Source of the DNA: Myrica gale
Taxonomy: Eukaryota > Streptophyta > Magnoliopsida > Fagales > Myricaceae
DNA length: 64,000 nt
NCBI GenBank assembly: GCA_963930655.1
Contig: OZ005618.1
Span: forward strand, 8,516,001-8,580,000
Direction: 5' to 3'
A program made the position numbers and the translations under genes. This document shows positions 45,776 to 57,384 of the stretch, piece after piece (the first letter of the stretch is position 1; each line of letters starts with the position of its first letter). The notes below the pieces were generated by a model, which did no database searches, was not told the origin of the DNA, and saw nothing but the letters and a program-made list of their open reading frames with translations.

Positions 45776-47181
45776 TCATAGTGTACATATAAACAAAAAA
45801 CACCAACACATAAAACAAATGTTATAAGTGGTTAAACTTGAACTTTTACAAGAGTCGCACCCACAACACCTACAATCTGCAAACTGCACTTTACACTTTA
45901 CAACAAACAAAATATTTTTTTATTATTATTTTCCTTTCAACTTCTTGTTCTTGGTTTGTGTTTTTACCGTGTGCTTAGGAGCCTTTATGTTTTTTTTTCC
46001 CTTTTCTTCTAAGTCATGGGGCATCTTGCTCAAGATGAGGCCTTAGATAATTGCCTAAGTTGCTTTACTCTTGAACCGGCCTTGATAGCCTCACGCTTGA
46101 GTGACAGTGGCTGACTGCGAGGGAATAAAACCACCCCTAGCACTCAATGGGGGTACCCTCCATGAAGACGTGGGGAAGGGATATCAGTCCCCCGGGAGGT
46201 GGCTGCATTAAGGAGAGAAGTTGGGGCGGGAGGGAGTCCTCCTTTTATGTAATAAGATTTTTGTCCAAGTCATTTTATATTAAATTTTTATGTTAATTAT
46301 CAATATTACTTTGTTAGTTTTATTTTTGTACTTCTAATCTGCCGTGGCCAGTTTAACGTGACTAATTGGATATGTAAGGCAATAGTATAACATAATTTTG
46401 TTAAACTTTTGGATGATAGACTAATTGAAGGATTTTTCTTATAGTTGAATAAAACCGACGAAACACGGCCTATCTATCTGGTATTTTTTTCATGATTAAA
46501 TTATTAGTTTTTGAATTTTGAATTTTTTACAAAATATCAGGATAATTTAAAATAATATTATTCAATGAAAAACAACATAAATGAATCCAAAACTTAACCA
46601 ACAGAACAAGTTTCAGAACCATTTTTAAACTCAAAATTTTAAAATTTTAAAAAATGCCTAAGTTTCTAGAATTGACAAGTAAATGTCTATACTTCTAAAT
46701 TTATCCTTTTTTTTCTTGATTAATTGGAGGAAGGAGAAATTAGGGATCCATATATACATCATAGAGAGGCAAAGAAGTGGATTTATTGGGCTAACCCACA
46801 AACTATGGAACATGACTCTTAAAGAGGTGGTAGAGCTTTATAAGTCAATATTCTTGGATCATCCTCCTTAGGGATTTGGGGTAATTTTTTTTTCTTGGTT
46901 AATTAGGGGAGGGAAAAGAAATCCATACATTATAGAGGGTTAAAAAAGAAATTTTATCCTATATCACTAAGAAGGATAATCCGAGAGTTATTTATAAGGC
47001 TTTACTACCTCTTCAAAAGTTAAGTCCCTTTAGAGAAGATGCATAGATTAACCTAATAAGTCCATTTAATATATATAATCCTCACACCTAATATTGTAGG
47101 TATCATGTGACCCGATAGTACTCGTGGTCGGTCATCTTTCATGCCCAAGTCGTCGCAGCTCCTTTTGGCCAAACAAACACA
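45776..47181. other. Unassigned region beside the hAT remnant
   Basis: No gene is seen. A GC-richer 150-bp block at about 46060-46240 and a pair of imperfect repeats (aggaaggagaaattagggatccatata at about 46728 and its relative near 46905) are visible but not identifiable. Confidence 0.4.
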
Positions 47182-47190
47182 TTAAAAATA

Positions 47191-47580
47191 GGGTTAATGT
47201 CCATGTTAGTCCCTAAGTTTTATGTCATTTATCAAATTAGTCCTTGAGTTTCAATTTTGATCAAATCAGTTCTTGGGTTATTTTCATTGATCGATTTAGT
47301 CCTTCCGTCCAATTCCGTCACCCCGTGCACAGTCAGCTAACGGAGTGCCACGTCACAGCCTCCCTCGTTTTTTTTTCTTTTCCAAAAAAGACACGTGTCA
47401 CGATATGATTAGTAGTGACGTGGCACTCCGTTAGCTGACTGTGCACGAGGTGACGGAATTGGACGGAATGACTAAATCGATTAATGAAAATAACCCAAGG
47501 ACTGATTTGATCAAAATTGAAACCCAAGGACTAATTTAATACATGACATAAAATCTAGGGACTAAAATGGAAATTAACCC
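47191..47580. mobile_element. MULE-type MITE (390 bp) with perfect 9-bp target duplication
   Basis: Terminal inverted repeats of about 165 bp (47191-47357 and 47413-47580) start GGGTTAATGTCCATGTTAGTC and GGGTTAATTTCCATTTTAGTC on the two strands and fold into an almost complete hairpin. It is flanked by TTAAAAATA at 47182-47190 and 47581-47589. The repeat text (tttagtccttccgtcc; gtgacggaattgg) belongs to a class of plant foldback MITEs. There is no coding capacity. Confidence 0.9.
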
Positions 47581-47589
47581 TTAAAAATA

Positions 47590-48419
47590 AAACAATGGTC
47601 ACAAAAACGGTGCCGTGTTGGAAAAAGGTTTTTTGGTCAATGGTACGAAGTTGTCTCCAGTTGTAACAAAGAACAGAAAAGAAAAAAAAAAGAACGCCAA
47701 AAAAAGACTTTCGATTATTTTACTTACATCTTTCAGGCTTTTCAGTTAAGCTCTACTGTCAACAATATTATTTTAATTTGAAATATCATCAAAAGTAGAC
47801 GTTATAGACGCATTCGTTAAGACCGAGGACGAAGGTTTAGCTAAAACATGATGGCTTACTCAAGTGGCGCCATAACACGTACCTTTCACAGACCAAAATT
47901 TAGCCCCCAACTCCGCGCCTACCGCATACAACAATTCTATCTATGAACAGGAGCAAGCAATTAGGACAGGGTTTTGGTCTGAGTACCCAACTCATTATTG
48001 GATTGCAGCTCTGGACAGCATTACTCTATTTCTGCATGCATGTTATCGCGGCGTGCAAGGAAATGATAGTTTCCTCTTTAGCTTGAGCGTCAATGATGTT
48101 GCATCATGGGGGATGCTTCCGTGAAAGACGAAACAGGCATTACCTTCTTGGTCGCTTCTCAGATTCTTGTCCCCAGGTATCCAACTTTGCATGCATGCCC
48201 ATTTTGAACTTGTCTTTTGGCTCATTTTGTCTTGCCGTTTTGATGTAAAGTTGGTCAAAAAATCTGCACTCAAGATATTCGGATAAAGATCCTCTGTCAT
48301 AGTACATTTTAAGAAGAGATAAATACAACAGTTATCAATATCAATATAAAATTTTGAATGCCAAGAAAAAAATATAAAATTTTGAATAATATAATTGTTA
48401 CAATGAGATTCATTTTTTT
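47590..48419. other. Unassigned spacer
   Basis: No supported gene. The minus-strand ORF at 48043-48300 has no recognisable domain or conserved context. Confidence 0.45.
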
Positions 48420-49540
48420 GGGGAAATTACACTTTTCACCCTTAAACTACCACGCATTTTTCACTTTGCACCCCAAAGTACCACTTTTGTCATATTTCAC
48501 CTTCAAACTACCATGATCCCACAGTTTGCACACTCCATCTATAATTTCTGCCAATTTAGACGGAAAGCCAATCACGCGCGTCTCACGTGACTATTTGCCA
48601 CTTGCTTTCCCCTTTTTGCCCTTCGTGTTGCCAACCGTTGACGCCAATACCTCTAACTTCCAATGTTCGACGAGGTGTAAGTTGGATTGTCAAAAAATAC
48701 CAGAGTGCCCCTACTTAAACCTGCCCTGTTACTGAAATGACCGTAGACATTCACGATCAGAATTGAAATCGCAATGCCCCAATCCATTTGCCGCAGTCAA
48801 TTCCTGAAAACCTAAGTGTTCTTCGTCGAAACAATTATTGCCTTCAAAATCAGCGTTCTTTGTCGAACCAGTTGTTGCCTTCAAAATCAGGCCCTACCGA
48901 AGCTGACTGAAGTTTTCTCGGGGACGATTAAGCGTGGGTAGTCCTTCTCTTCGTGCACGGTCTACACACATTGTTTGGTAAGTCCTCCCTCTATTGAATA
49001 TTTACCCTTTCGTCAATGTTAGATTTGAATCAGTACGATGCTGTAAATTTTATATGCTTTGAGTCTTAAGACCTGACACTAAAATTCCTGGTGAGACAAT
49101 GTTCGAGTCTGTAGAGACAATGTTTACTTTTTTACAAAAGGGAGTTTGTGGGTCTAATGTGGCTTTGTTGTTCCTTCTGTTGCTATGTTAATCTTCTTTT
49201 GAACTCACATGGTTGAAGCATATATTATTCTTGCTTTTTTCTTGATTCTGTAAAACCTGCTTAAAAATATGTGCCCTGTTTCAAATGTGGAGTAATGCCG
49301 GCAACATATTTTCTGATACTTTATTTACGATGCTAAATTGTCGTGTGTCTTCTTTTATGATACTTTATGTTTGTGGTCATGGCAGTCTGTTCCACCATTT
49401 AAGATGTTTTTATATGTCTTGTTCCTTTATGTTTGTGATCCACACTCTGTCCATCATAGATTGTTGATTGTGATGTGTCACGTGGAGGTTGTTCCTGTGG
49501 AGTTTTATTCCAGAAGATGAGTTCAACCGGAAGTATGGAT

Positions 49541-50310
49541 GAACGTATGTCGGTGGAGACACCGATGTGTGCAAAGATCCGTACGATCCAGATTTATTAT
49601 CCTACATCGAGATACAGACGATAGTGGAGAAATATGGGTATAAAATCGGGGACTTGATATACTATCTAGTGCCCGGTAAGAGTCTAATGGATGGGTTGGT
49701 CTTAATTTCTTCAGACCACGATGTTATCCAAATGGTGAAGCGCCATGTGGATCAACAAATTGTGGTGTTATACCTTTTATCTTTCGAAGAGCACACAGAG
49801 GATGTAGAGGTGGTGCGAGAAGAGGATAAAGAGCGAGAGCGTAGTCGGTTGGGAGTTAATGACCAATTTTGGAATGTCGTGATAAGTTCTGATGAGGAAC
49901 TGTTTGATGTTGAGGTAGTTGGGGGTAGTGGTAGTTCATCGAAGTAAAGAAGTGGAACAATGCCTGACGGTGAAGAGGAAATATTTGTGGAAGATTTTGA
50001 TATGGAGGATGAACGCAGGGACAATGACGATGCATCAATGGATGACAATGTGGATGACAACCAAGATGATGAATCGGAACAACCAAGAGAGGGGAATGCA
50101 CCCCTGGGAGATGTTGTAGACGCATCATGGGGTCCGCCCGGGGTTGGAAACTCATATGTCATCTGGTGTAACCAGAGAAAGAAAAAGCTCCTACATCATC
50201 CTCGAGGGTGGTGGTCCCTACAATTGAGCATGCTTTGAAGCGTGTTCAGGAGAAAAGATAAAGGGAAAGAGAATATGCCAGCATGGAGGCAGAAAATATA
50301 ATCTAGTTGT
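49541..50310 (+). pseudogene. MULE transposase N-terminal PB1-like region, truncated
   Basis: The frame starting near 49541 reads YVGGDTDVCKDPYDPDLLSY, IEIQTIVEKYGYKIGDLIYY and LVPGKSLMDGLVLISSDHDV. This is the PB1-like domain found at the start of many plant MULE transposases (known pattern: G G ... DPD ... E ... YWY..PG..L..GL..L..D.D...M). An acidic stretch follows, with one in-frame TAA at 49945-49947 and resumption as PDGEEEIFVEDFDMED. The last piece, in another frame (about 50182-50300), could be a residual C-terminus. The whole DDE core is absent. No upstream ATG is in frame without a frameshift. Confidence 0.65.
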
Positions 50311-50760
50311 GATGGTTTTGTGACAATGTAATTAAATTGAATGTGTATGGTTGCATTTTTTGTGAATCTTAAACATTGTATTGTTCTGTAAACTAAGTCT
50401 GTATGGTCAGGCTGATATTTTGTGAAGCTGAAATAGTCTGACTTAATCTTTTGTGAAGTTGATATACAAATGCAGTTATGAAATCCATTTGTGGGGCTGC
50501 AGTTATGGAATGATTTTGAGGTGCTGATAGTTGATCAAGGTTATGTGTGAATTCGCTTATGGAATGGATTTTTAGTTATTGAAAAATCTCTTTGAAACAT
50601 AAACTTGTGTCAAAGCTGAAACATATATTTCTTATAAAATAATCTATAACACATAGACGACAAATTGAAGTGGTCCATACAATTGAGTTATAACTCATCA
50701 ACCAATACACAAAGAGGTCATATTCTTGCAAATACACATTAATCAAGGAAGGGAGTGGCT

Positions 50761-51318
50761 TCAAGCCACTGCCTTCCATGTTCCATTAAAATATAAAGCA
50801 ATCAACACAAGTACAAATAGACCCCATAACAGTCCCAACAGTAGTCTATACGTCTTGTGCATCTTCTCATATCTATGCTGATAAGTCTGAATTTCCATGC
50901 AATGATGTGCACAAATTTCCTTCATCGCAGCCTCACGCTTTTCCATCTCTTTTGAAAGCTTGGATTCAACCTTAATCGACTCGTTATTCAGCTTCTCCTG
51001 CCGCTCATGCAGTCGCGTCATCACCCTCTTACCATGGTCACACACGACGAGATCATACCATCTGAAGAACCCACATGGCCCAAACTGCAGGTATGTAAAA
51101 ACATTTTTCATGACTTGGATGTCACAATTATTCTTACTGTCAAAAACAATTTTACCTTATGATTTTCGCAGCTGTAAAACCTGCGACCGAAGTTATTTTT
51201 CGTGTACGATGTTTTGAGAGCTGCATCGATTGCACAATAGCAAATTGGAATCTGATGCCTTGTCCCACTGGTAACAGTGACAGAACTTGCAACACTCAGT
51301 GAGGGAGACAGTTCTCGG
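50761..51318 (-). CDS. GRF-type zinc-finger protein with C-terminal membrane segment, inside the MULE-like element
   Basis: Two minus-strand exons joined in phase 0 (51318-51156 and 51084-50761, intron 71 bp with GT-AG ends). Exon 1 ends with PICYCAIDAALKTSYTKNNF then GRRFYSCENHK, and exon 2 continues FGPCGFFRWYDLVVCD. That gives the C-x-C...C...C plus GRRFY/CGFF-W layout of zf-GRF (PF06839), a single-strand nucleic-acid-binding finger in other proteins. It continues as a Glu/Lys-rich coiled coil (about 50 residues) and ends with a hydrophobic helix (LLLGLLWGLFVLVLIALYF) just before the stop. The first ATG was not fixed; an acceptor-like site precedes 51318, so another 5' exon may exist. Its position between the terminal repeats says it moves with the element. 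Activity of the product is unknown. Confidence 0.72.
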
Positions 51319-51907
51319 CTGTAATATTTTCGTTGTTATACTCAGTTAACTTAACAAAATTAACTTATCATAACTTAACTCTATGCTCATACACGTTACA
51401 GAGAAGTACATTAGCTAGATCTGAAAGCAAATGCAGTGTGGAAGGATAAAGAGATAGATCTACGTTGGGGGTTTTTAGACAAGTACCTAAATGAAGGCAT
51501 TTCGAGCAGTAACAACTTGGAAATGAAATCGATGTCTTTTTTGCGGAAATCACAGGACTCGCTTTCGTCGAAATGGAAGACCTTGAACTGCTTACTGGAG
51601 GAGTTGAGATGATGATCGAAATACTTGTACGAGAAGAAGGGGAAAAAGACATTTTCGTATTTACACTTACAAAAATTTGGCGCTGTTAGCTGTAAACAAC
51701 GCGAAGGTAAAAAGGGGAAAGCAAGTGGCAAATAGTCACGTGAGACGCGCGTGATTGACTTTCCGTCTAAATTGACAAAAATTATGAACAGAGGGTGCAA
51801 ACTGTTGGATCATGGTAGTTTGAGGGTGAAATTTGATAAAAGTAATACTTTTGAGTGCAAAATGAAAAAAAGCTTGATAGTTTGAGGGTAGAAAATGTAA
51901 TTTTACT

Positions 51908-52467
51908 TTTTTTTTTTTGTTGTATATATCATTCGTTAAATTGTTACGGAAAATTCTTTAACCCAGAAGCCCAGGATCCTTCAAATAGTTACAGAAGGGC
52001 ATTGAGAAGCTAATTTGAGTGATTGCAACTTTTACTTAGAAAAAAAAGAGTGATTGCAACTTTATCCTGAGCACTGACATGAGATGAGAGTTTGGAGCAA
52101 TTTACTGGTGTTCGTTTAACCGAATCAACCAACCCTACGTCGTTCGGTAGGGAAGCCTAGCTGAGCTGAGCTGAGCTGAGCCGACTGGTTTAGCCCTCCC
52201 ACAGCAGAGCTAAATCATTCACCAACCGCGAGTTACATCCCAACCCAACACTGGTTTATTTTCATCTCAGCCGCGCCATTAAAAGTCCGTGCGCGTGCCG
52301 CACACCCATCCTCTCCTTGTTTCTCTTGTTCTGTCTCTCTCTCTCTCTTTGAGAGTTGGGGACGACACTGACCAGCCAAATTCCGGCCTCCCCCAAATTT
52401 CTCAGGACTCACGCCGAAGTTCAGGTGAGCGCTAACTAAGGAAACGTCACAGCCGCGGCTAGACTCT
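51908..52467. promoter_or_regulatory. PUB13-type gene upstream region
   Basis: It contains a short GAGCT tandem run (52161-52181), a CT microsatellite (52333-52348) that would lie in the 5' UTR, and no other gene. CT tracts near start sites are common in plant core promoters; the role here is inferred. Confidence 0.45.
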
Positions 52468-52527
52468 GTGGAAAGATTTGGGAGTTTGGAAACGGTGCGT
52501 GTCGGTGAGATTTGGGAGTTCGGAGTT

Positions 52528-55500
52528 ATGGAGGACGAGAAAAGGGCGCTAGTGCAGGGCCTGATCGATACAGTGAACGTGATAGCTGCGATCTCGGATT
52601 ACAGGTGTACGGTCAAGAAGCAGTATTGCAATTTGGCGAGAAGGTTGAAGCTATTGACCCCAATGTTCGAGGAGATTAGGGACAGCAAAGAAGCGGTACC
52701 TGAAGAGATCTTGAAAGCTCTGGGTTCCATGAAGGAAGCTCTGGAATCAACAAAGGACTTGCTCAGATTGGGAAGCGAAGGGAGCAAGATATACCTGGTG
52801 CGTGCATTCCGTGAGTCTTTTGTTTTTTGATTGGTGTTATCCATGGTTTCCTTAAGTGTTGAGTGATTGGATTTAGCTTGTGTTGGGTTGTTCGGGCAAT
52901 AATCTTAAATTTCTATAACAATCTTTCTTACGCTTTACAGTGTCTTTTATTTGGGAGAGTACGGCAGAAATTTCAGCTCGGTTTAGCAAAGTGTATGTGT
53001 TAGACTCAGTCTCATGCACATTCCTTTAGGCTAAAAATTACAGGAATTTGAGTTCTTTTCAATTGCTGCTATTTATGGGCTAGGGTAGTGATTAGAGTGG
53101 CTTTGGTGATTCTCTGTATGTGGGCTATTTCGGGTTACAAAATGTAGGATTCAGTATGCGCTCGTACAGTTTCATACTGACCTGATATGGGGTAAAATGC
53201 AATCTAAGTAGAGACAGAAGCTAACTAAATCCGTCTCCCTTTTGAGATTCAGAATAAAGGTCCTTATATATTTCGTTTTTCGATTTTCTGATTCATTTTT
53301 TTTTTGAGTTTATACGTGTTTGTGTCATCAACAAATGTTAATGCTTAGATCCTTGAGTTTATGGTCACAATCATTGTCATCTATCAATTAGTAGCAAGCC
53401 TATTTTGTTTCTCGTTGTATATTTTATCATCTTTGTGTTAACTTTTACGAGTGTCCCTTTCCTGTATGGATTGTGAGATTTGTGGCACATTCTCCTTGGC
53501 CTTGTTGAGCCTTTTTGTCTTCATTGGCTATGTATAACCTCATTGTATCAAGACAAAATACTTGAGAAGGACCTTGTTATGCGTACTCTCTTCTGCCTAC
53601 ATTTATGTTCCCGAGGTTTTGAATTGCATATAAGATTCATTGTTTTGATGGCAGAAAGCTTGTGACTGAAAGAAATTATAATACTTTAATCCTGGTGTAT
53701 CCTTGATTTTAACTTTCCCTCTTCCAGTTTCTGATTGTAGTTGCATTTCTGTTATTACTTTTGTCTCGGTGTAATAACTCAATAAATTATTTTTTGTTTC
53801 TTAAACAGGAAGATACCATTTTAATTCCGTTGCATATGGTGATTCAACTACTATTATAATTAAATACAACTTTGGTCTGGGACGAGAAGAGTGACACGTG
53901 TTGTGATACCCTGAGGCTCACATAGAGTTGGATAGGAGAAAGAATGATAAAGGATTGGTATAAGGCTAAGTCCCATATTGGATGCCTACTGGGTATAATT
54001 GAGTCTTATAATGATTCCAAGGATCTTCAAAAGACAACGTTGACTTGTCCTTTTGAAGTCAAAACGCAGATGTTGCTAGCGCTTCCTTAGGTTGTTACAC
54101 ATATAGTATGATGTGAACCATTTATGAGCCTGGTTTCTTGTATGAGGACTCATTGAGTTATGCTACCCTAAAATGGGAGTGGTAGGGTGTTGCTTCTTTC
54201 TTTGTATTCTTCAGTTCGATAGTTTTTTTTTTCTCTTAGATGGTATCCAGCCACCTTTAATTGAGGAGGGATGAAACTAGTGCGTGGTGAGTTTTGTAAT
54301 ATGAACATTCAGTCCATTGTCCTAAAATTTATGGGCGTAGTAGAGCAGGAAAAAGAATCGTCCTTTGTACATAGTTTATCATCCTTTTCCACTCCCGCTC
54401 CCCTCTTCCCAACTCAAAGATAGCAAAGCAAGATTGACGACACTAAATTGCTGACAATGTTTCTAGGAGAAAAAGGTCTAGCGTTTAATGTGCAAAAAGA
54501 AATCATTTTTAACTGGGAATGTAGGACTAAGGTTTGAGGTTCGTCATTTTGTATGTTCCTGAATGGAGGAATAGCCGGTTACTTATAAGTATGATTAGGT
54601 AATATGAAGGGGTGCGTCATATAAGCTGCTTTGTTTAGTCATGATCCTATATAGGAGGTTCTCTAGATCTAGGATAACATTTTGTTGATTCCTTATGCTT
54701 GTTTTGCCCCTTAGTTATAATAGGTTCCATTATATTTCTTCTTCCTCTTCATTTTTTCCCTTATATTCTGAACACAGTCAAACGTACTGATCGTTTTACT
54801 TTGAATTAAGATAATAAAATTCCACTTTCAAGAGCAATGGAAGTCCTTTCAAAGTGTTGATAAAATCATGCATTCACTTCTAGTTGCTGCTCTGTCATGG
54901 TTATAATATATATTTTTTCCTTTTTACTCTTTGAATTAACCTTTGCTATGCTACTTGTAGGTTCTAGAGAGGGAGCAAATTATGAGTAAATTTCATGAAG
55001 TGACAGCTCGACTGGAACAAGCTTTGAGTGGAATTACCTTTGAAAACCTTGAAATATCTGATGAAGTGAAGGAACAGGTAGAGACTGAGGACCTCCATAT
55101 AATGGTTATTTTTTCTGTTTTCTGTATTCCATACTAGTAGGTTATGGTGCATTATCTTGAGATTATTTGCCTGATACCGACCTTCAGAGTCCGATTCAAA
55201 GATGACATGTTTTTATGAACACAAACAATGGATTAAAAGGAGTTTGTGTCTCAAGTCAATTTGTTTTTATCATGGCTTGATATTTCTCCATGTTCTCTTT
55301 TTAACATTTTCTATTTCCAGGTTGAGCTTGTTCTAACTCAGTTCAAAAGAGCCAAAGCAAGGGTTGATGCCCCTGATGTTGAGCTGTATGAGGATCTCTT
55401 ATCCCTCTACAACAAGACCAATGATGCATCAACAGATCCTGCTGTTTTAAGGAGACTCGCTGAAAAGTTACAATTGATGGGGATAGCTGACCTTACACAG

Positions 55501-57384
55501 GAGTCACTGGCTTTGCATGAGATGGTTGGTGCCACTGGAGGAGATCCTGGGGAGAGCATTGAGAAGATGTCAATGCTCCTGAAGAAAATCAAGGATTTTG
55601 TGCAAACTGAAAACCCTAACTTAGAGCCTCCTCCAAGAGAAAGCAATCTTCCTCCAATCTGCAGTGGACAAGCATCCACTGAAAAAAATCATAAGGCCCC
55701 AGTTATACCAGATGACTTCCGTTGTCCAATATCCCTGGAGTTGATGAAGGATCCTGTCATTGTTTCAACAGGGCAGGTAAACGCACCCTCGGTTTGCAGT
55801 AGATTACAAACTTAGTTGACTATAGACCATCCCCCCACCCTACCCTGCTTTAATCAGATGAAATCAAAAGTTGTGGGCCCCGCTCCCTTCTGCCCTTGAT
55901 TGCATGATATTAAGAGTGCTAGTAGAATGCATCCTGTACTCTGTGAAGTCATCAGTTTCCTGAAATTGGCTTCTCCTATCCAATCTTGTAGTTGGAAATG
56001 ACCATCCCTTGTGGAGATTGACCAGATGGCCATGTGCATAACTGCTTCTCTTGGCTGCTCATAAACAACCATTGAGTTGCAAGAATCTGGAAATAAGTTA
56101 CGATACAAATCATAATTTTTTGGATTTCATAGACAAACTTCTTTTGCTTTTACGCACCCTGAACACGTGCCCCACAAATGAGAGTAGAGATCTGCATATA
56201 TCCATCCTACTACTGCTAATTTCTAACAGGTCTCACTTTCTCTGCTGTAGACATATGAACGTTCCTGCATTGAGAAGTGGCTGGAAGCAGGGCATGGGAC
56301 ATGTCCAAAGACACAACAGAGCCTCTCTAGCACTGCTCTGACACCAAACTATGCGTTACGTAGCCTCGTAGCTCAGTGGTGTGAGGCAAATGGCATTGAA
56401 CCACCAAAACGACCCAGTAAGACGGCATCTTCCTGTTCACCTGCGGAACGTACTAAGATTGAAACTCTCCTATGCAAGCTCACATCCAGCAGCCCTGGAG
56501 ACCAGCGGGCTGCTGCAGGTGAGATCCGCCTTCTTGCCAAGCGCAATGCAGATAACCGTGTGGCCATTGCTGAAGCTGGTGTAATCCCTCTCCTTGTTGG
56601 CCTCCTTTCAACACCTGACTCCCGTACCCAAGAGCATGCTGTGACAGCACTACTGAACCTCTCCATATGTGAGGACAATAAAGGAAGCATCATATCCTCT
56701 GGGGCAGTTCCTGGTATAGTTCACGTGCTCAAGAAGGGGAGCATGGAAGCTCGGGAAAATGCAGCAGCTACCCTTTTCAGCCTTTCTGTCGTAGATGAGA
56801 ATAAAATTACAATCGGCGCTTCTGGAGCCATCCCCCCACTTGTGACACTGCTGAGTGAAGGAACCCAAAGGGGTAAGAAGGATGCTGCAACAGCACTTTT
56901 CAACCTGTGTATTTACCAAGGGAACAAGGGAAAGGCAGTGAGAGCTGGTGTTGTTCCCACACTGATGCGGCTCCTAACTGAACCAGGCGGAGGAATGGTG
57001 GATGAGGCACTGGCCATTTTAGCAATACTGGCTAGCCATCCCGAAGGTAAGGCTGCCATTGGGTCTGCAGAAGCGGTGCCGGTATTGGTAGAAGTGATTG
57101 CAAGTGGATCACCACGGAATAGGGAGAATGCAGCTGCGGTTCTGGTGCACCTCTGTGCTGGAGACCAACAACATCTTGTAGAGGCCAAGGAGCTTGGAGT
57201 TAGGGGTGCACTGGTGGATTTGGCACAGATCGGCACAGACAGGGGCAAGCGAAAAGCTGCACAGTTGCTAGAGCGTATAACTAGATTCGACGAGCAACAG
57301 AAGCAGGCTCAGGCACAAGCCGAGGCACAATTGCAGACCCACCATTCACAGCCACCCTACACAATCAATGCTGATGATAGCTGA
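52528..57384 (+). CDS. PUB13: U-box/ARM-repeat E3 ubiquitin ligase, PUB13-type
   Basis: Four exons (52528-52797, 54961-55077, 55321-55776, 56251-57384), all GT-AG and phase 0, encode about 658 residues, close to the 660 of Arabidopsis PUB13. Residues 1 to about 250 form the N-terminal UND helical domain ([20 protein letters not shown]). The U-box (about 259-333) contains [15 protein letters not shown] and CPKTQQ and recruits the E2. ARM repeats (about 370-635) contain the conserved [12 protein letters not shown] and [16 protein letters not shown] units, which bind substrates. The tail is Gln/Ala-rich. An in-frame ATG at 52468 would add 20 residues, but the family start MEDEK/MEEEK fits 52528. 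In Arabidopsis and rice (SPL11), this type ubiquitinates receptor kinases and other targets in immunity, cell death and flowering. Orthology is inferred from the full-length match. Confidence 0.96.

Larger units (their letters stand above)
48420..51907. mobile_element. Mutator-like element, 3.5 kb, carrying two ORFs
   Basis: The left terminal repeat (48420 to about 48640: GGGGAAATTACACTTTTCAC, then catctataatttctgccaat and gtgactatttgccacttgct) is matched in inverse at about 51690-51907. Each repeat is over 200 bp. The first 22 bp nearly match the end of the MITE at 734-1131 (GGGGAAAATACAATTTTCACC), so the two are probably mobilised by the same transposase. The right end runs into a T tract and a target duplication cannot be defined. 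Inside are a transposase-like N-terminal ORF on the plus strand and a GRF zinc-finger gene on the minus strand. No MULE catalytic (DDE) domain or SWIM finger is recognised, so it is non-autonomous. Confidence 0.85.

Noticed and set aside
49752..50162. Ser-rich minus-strand ORFs opposite the PB1-like frame
   Set aside because: Antisense of acidic Asp/Glu codons gives Ser/Ile-rich open frames; there is no independent support.
51368..51800. ORFs upstream of the GRF gene as its first exon
   Set aside because: Ser-rich frames overlap the element's inverted repeat, and no confident splice join to 51318 could be chosen.
53898..54105. Solo-LTR-like stretch in PUB13 intron 1 (tgttgtgatacc ... gttacaca, with 'agtcccatattggatg')
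   Set aside because: The text resembles plant LTR sequences, but no target duplication or matching second copy is present, so it is not called.
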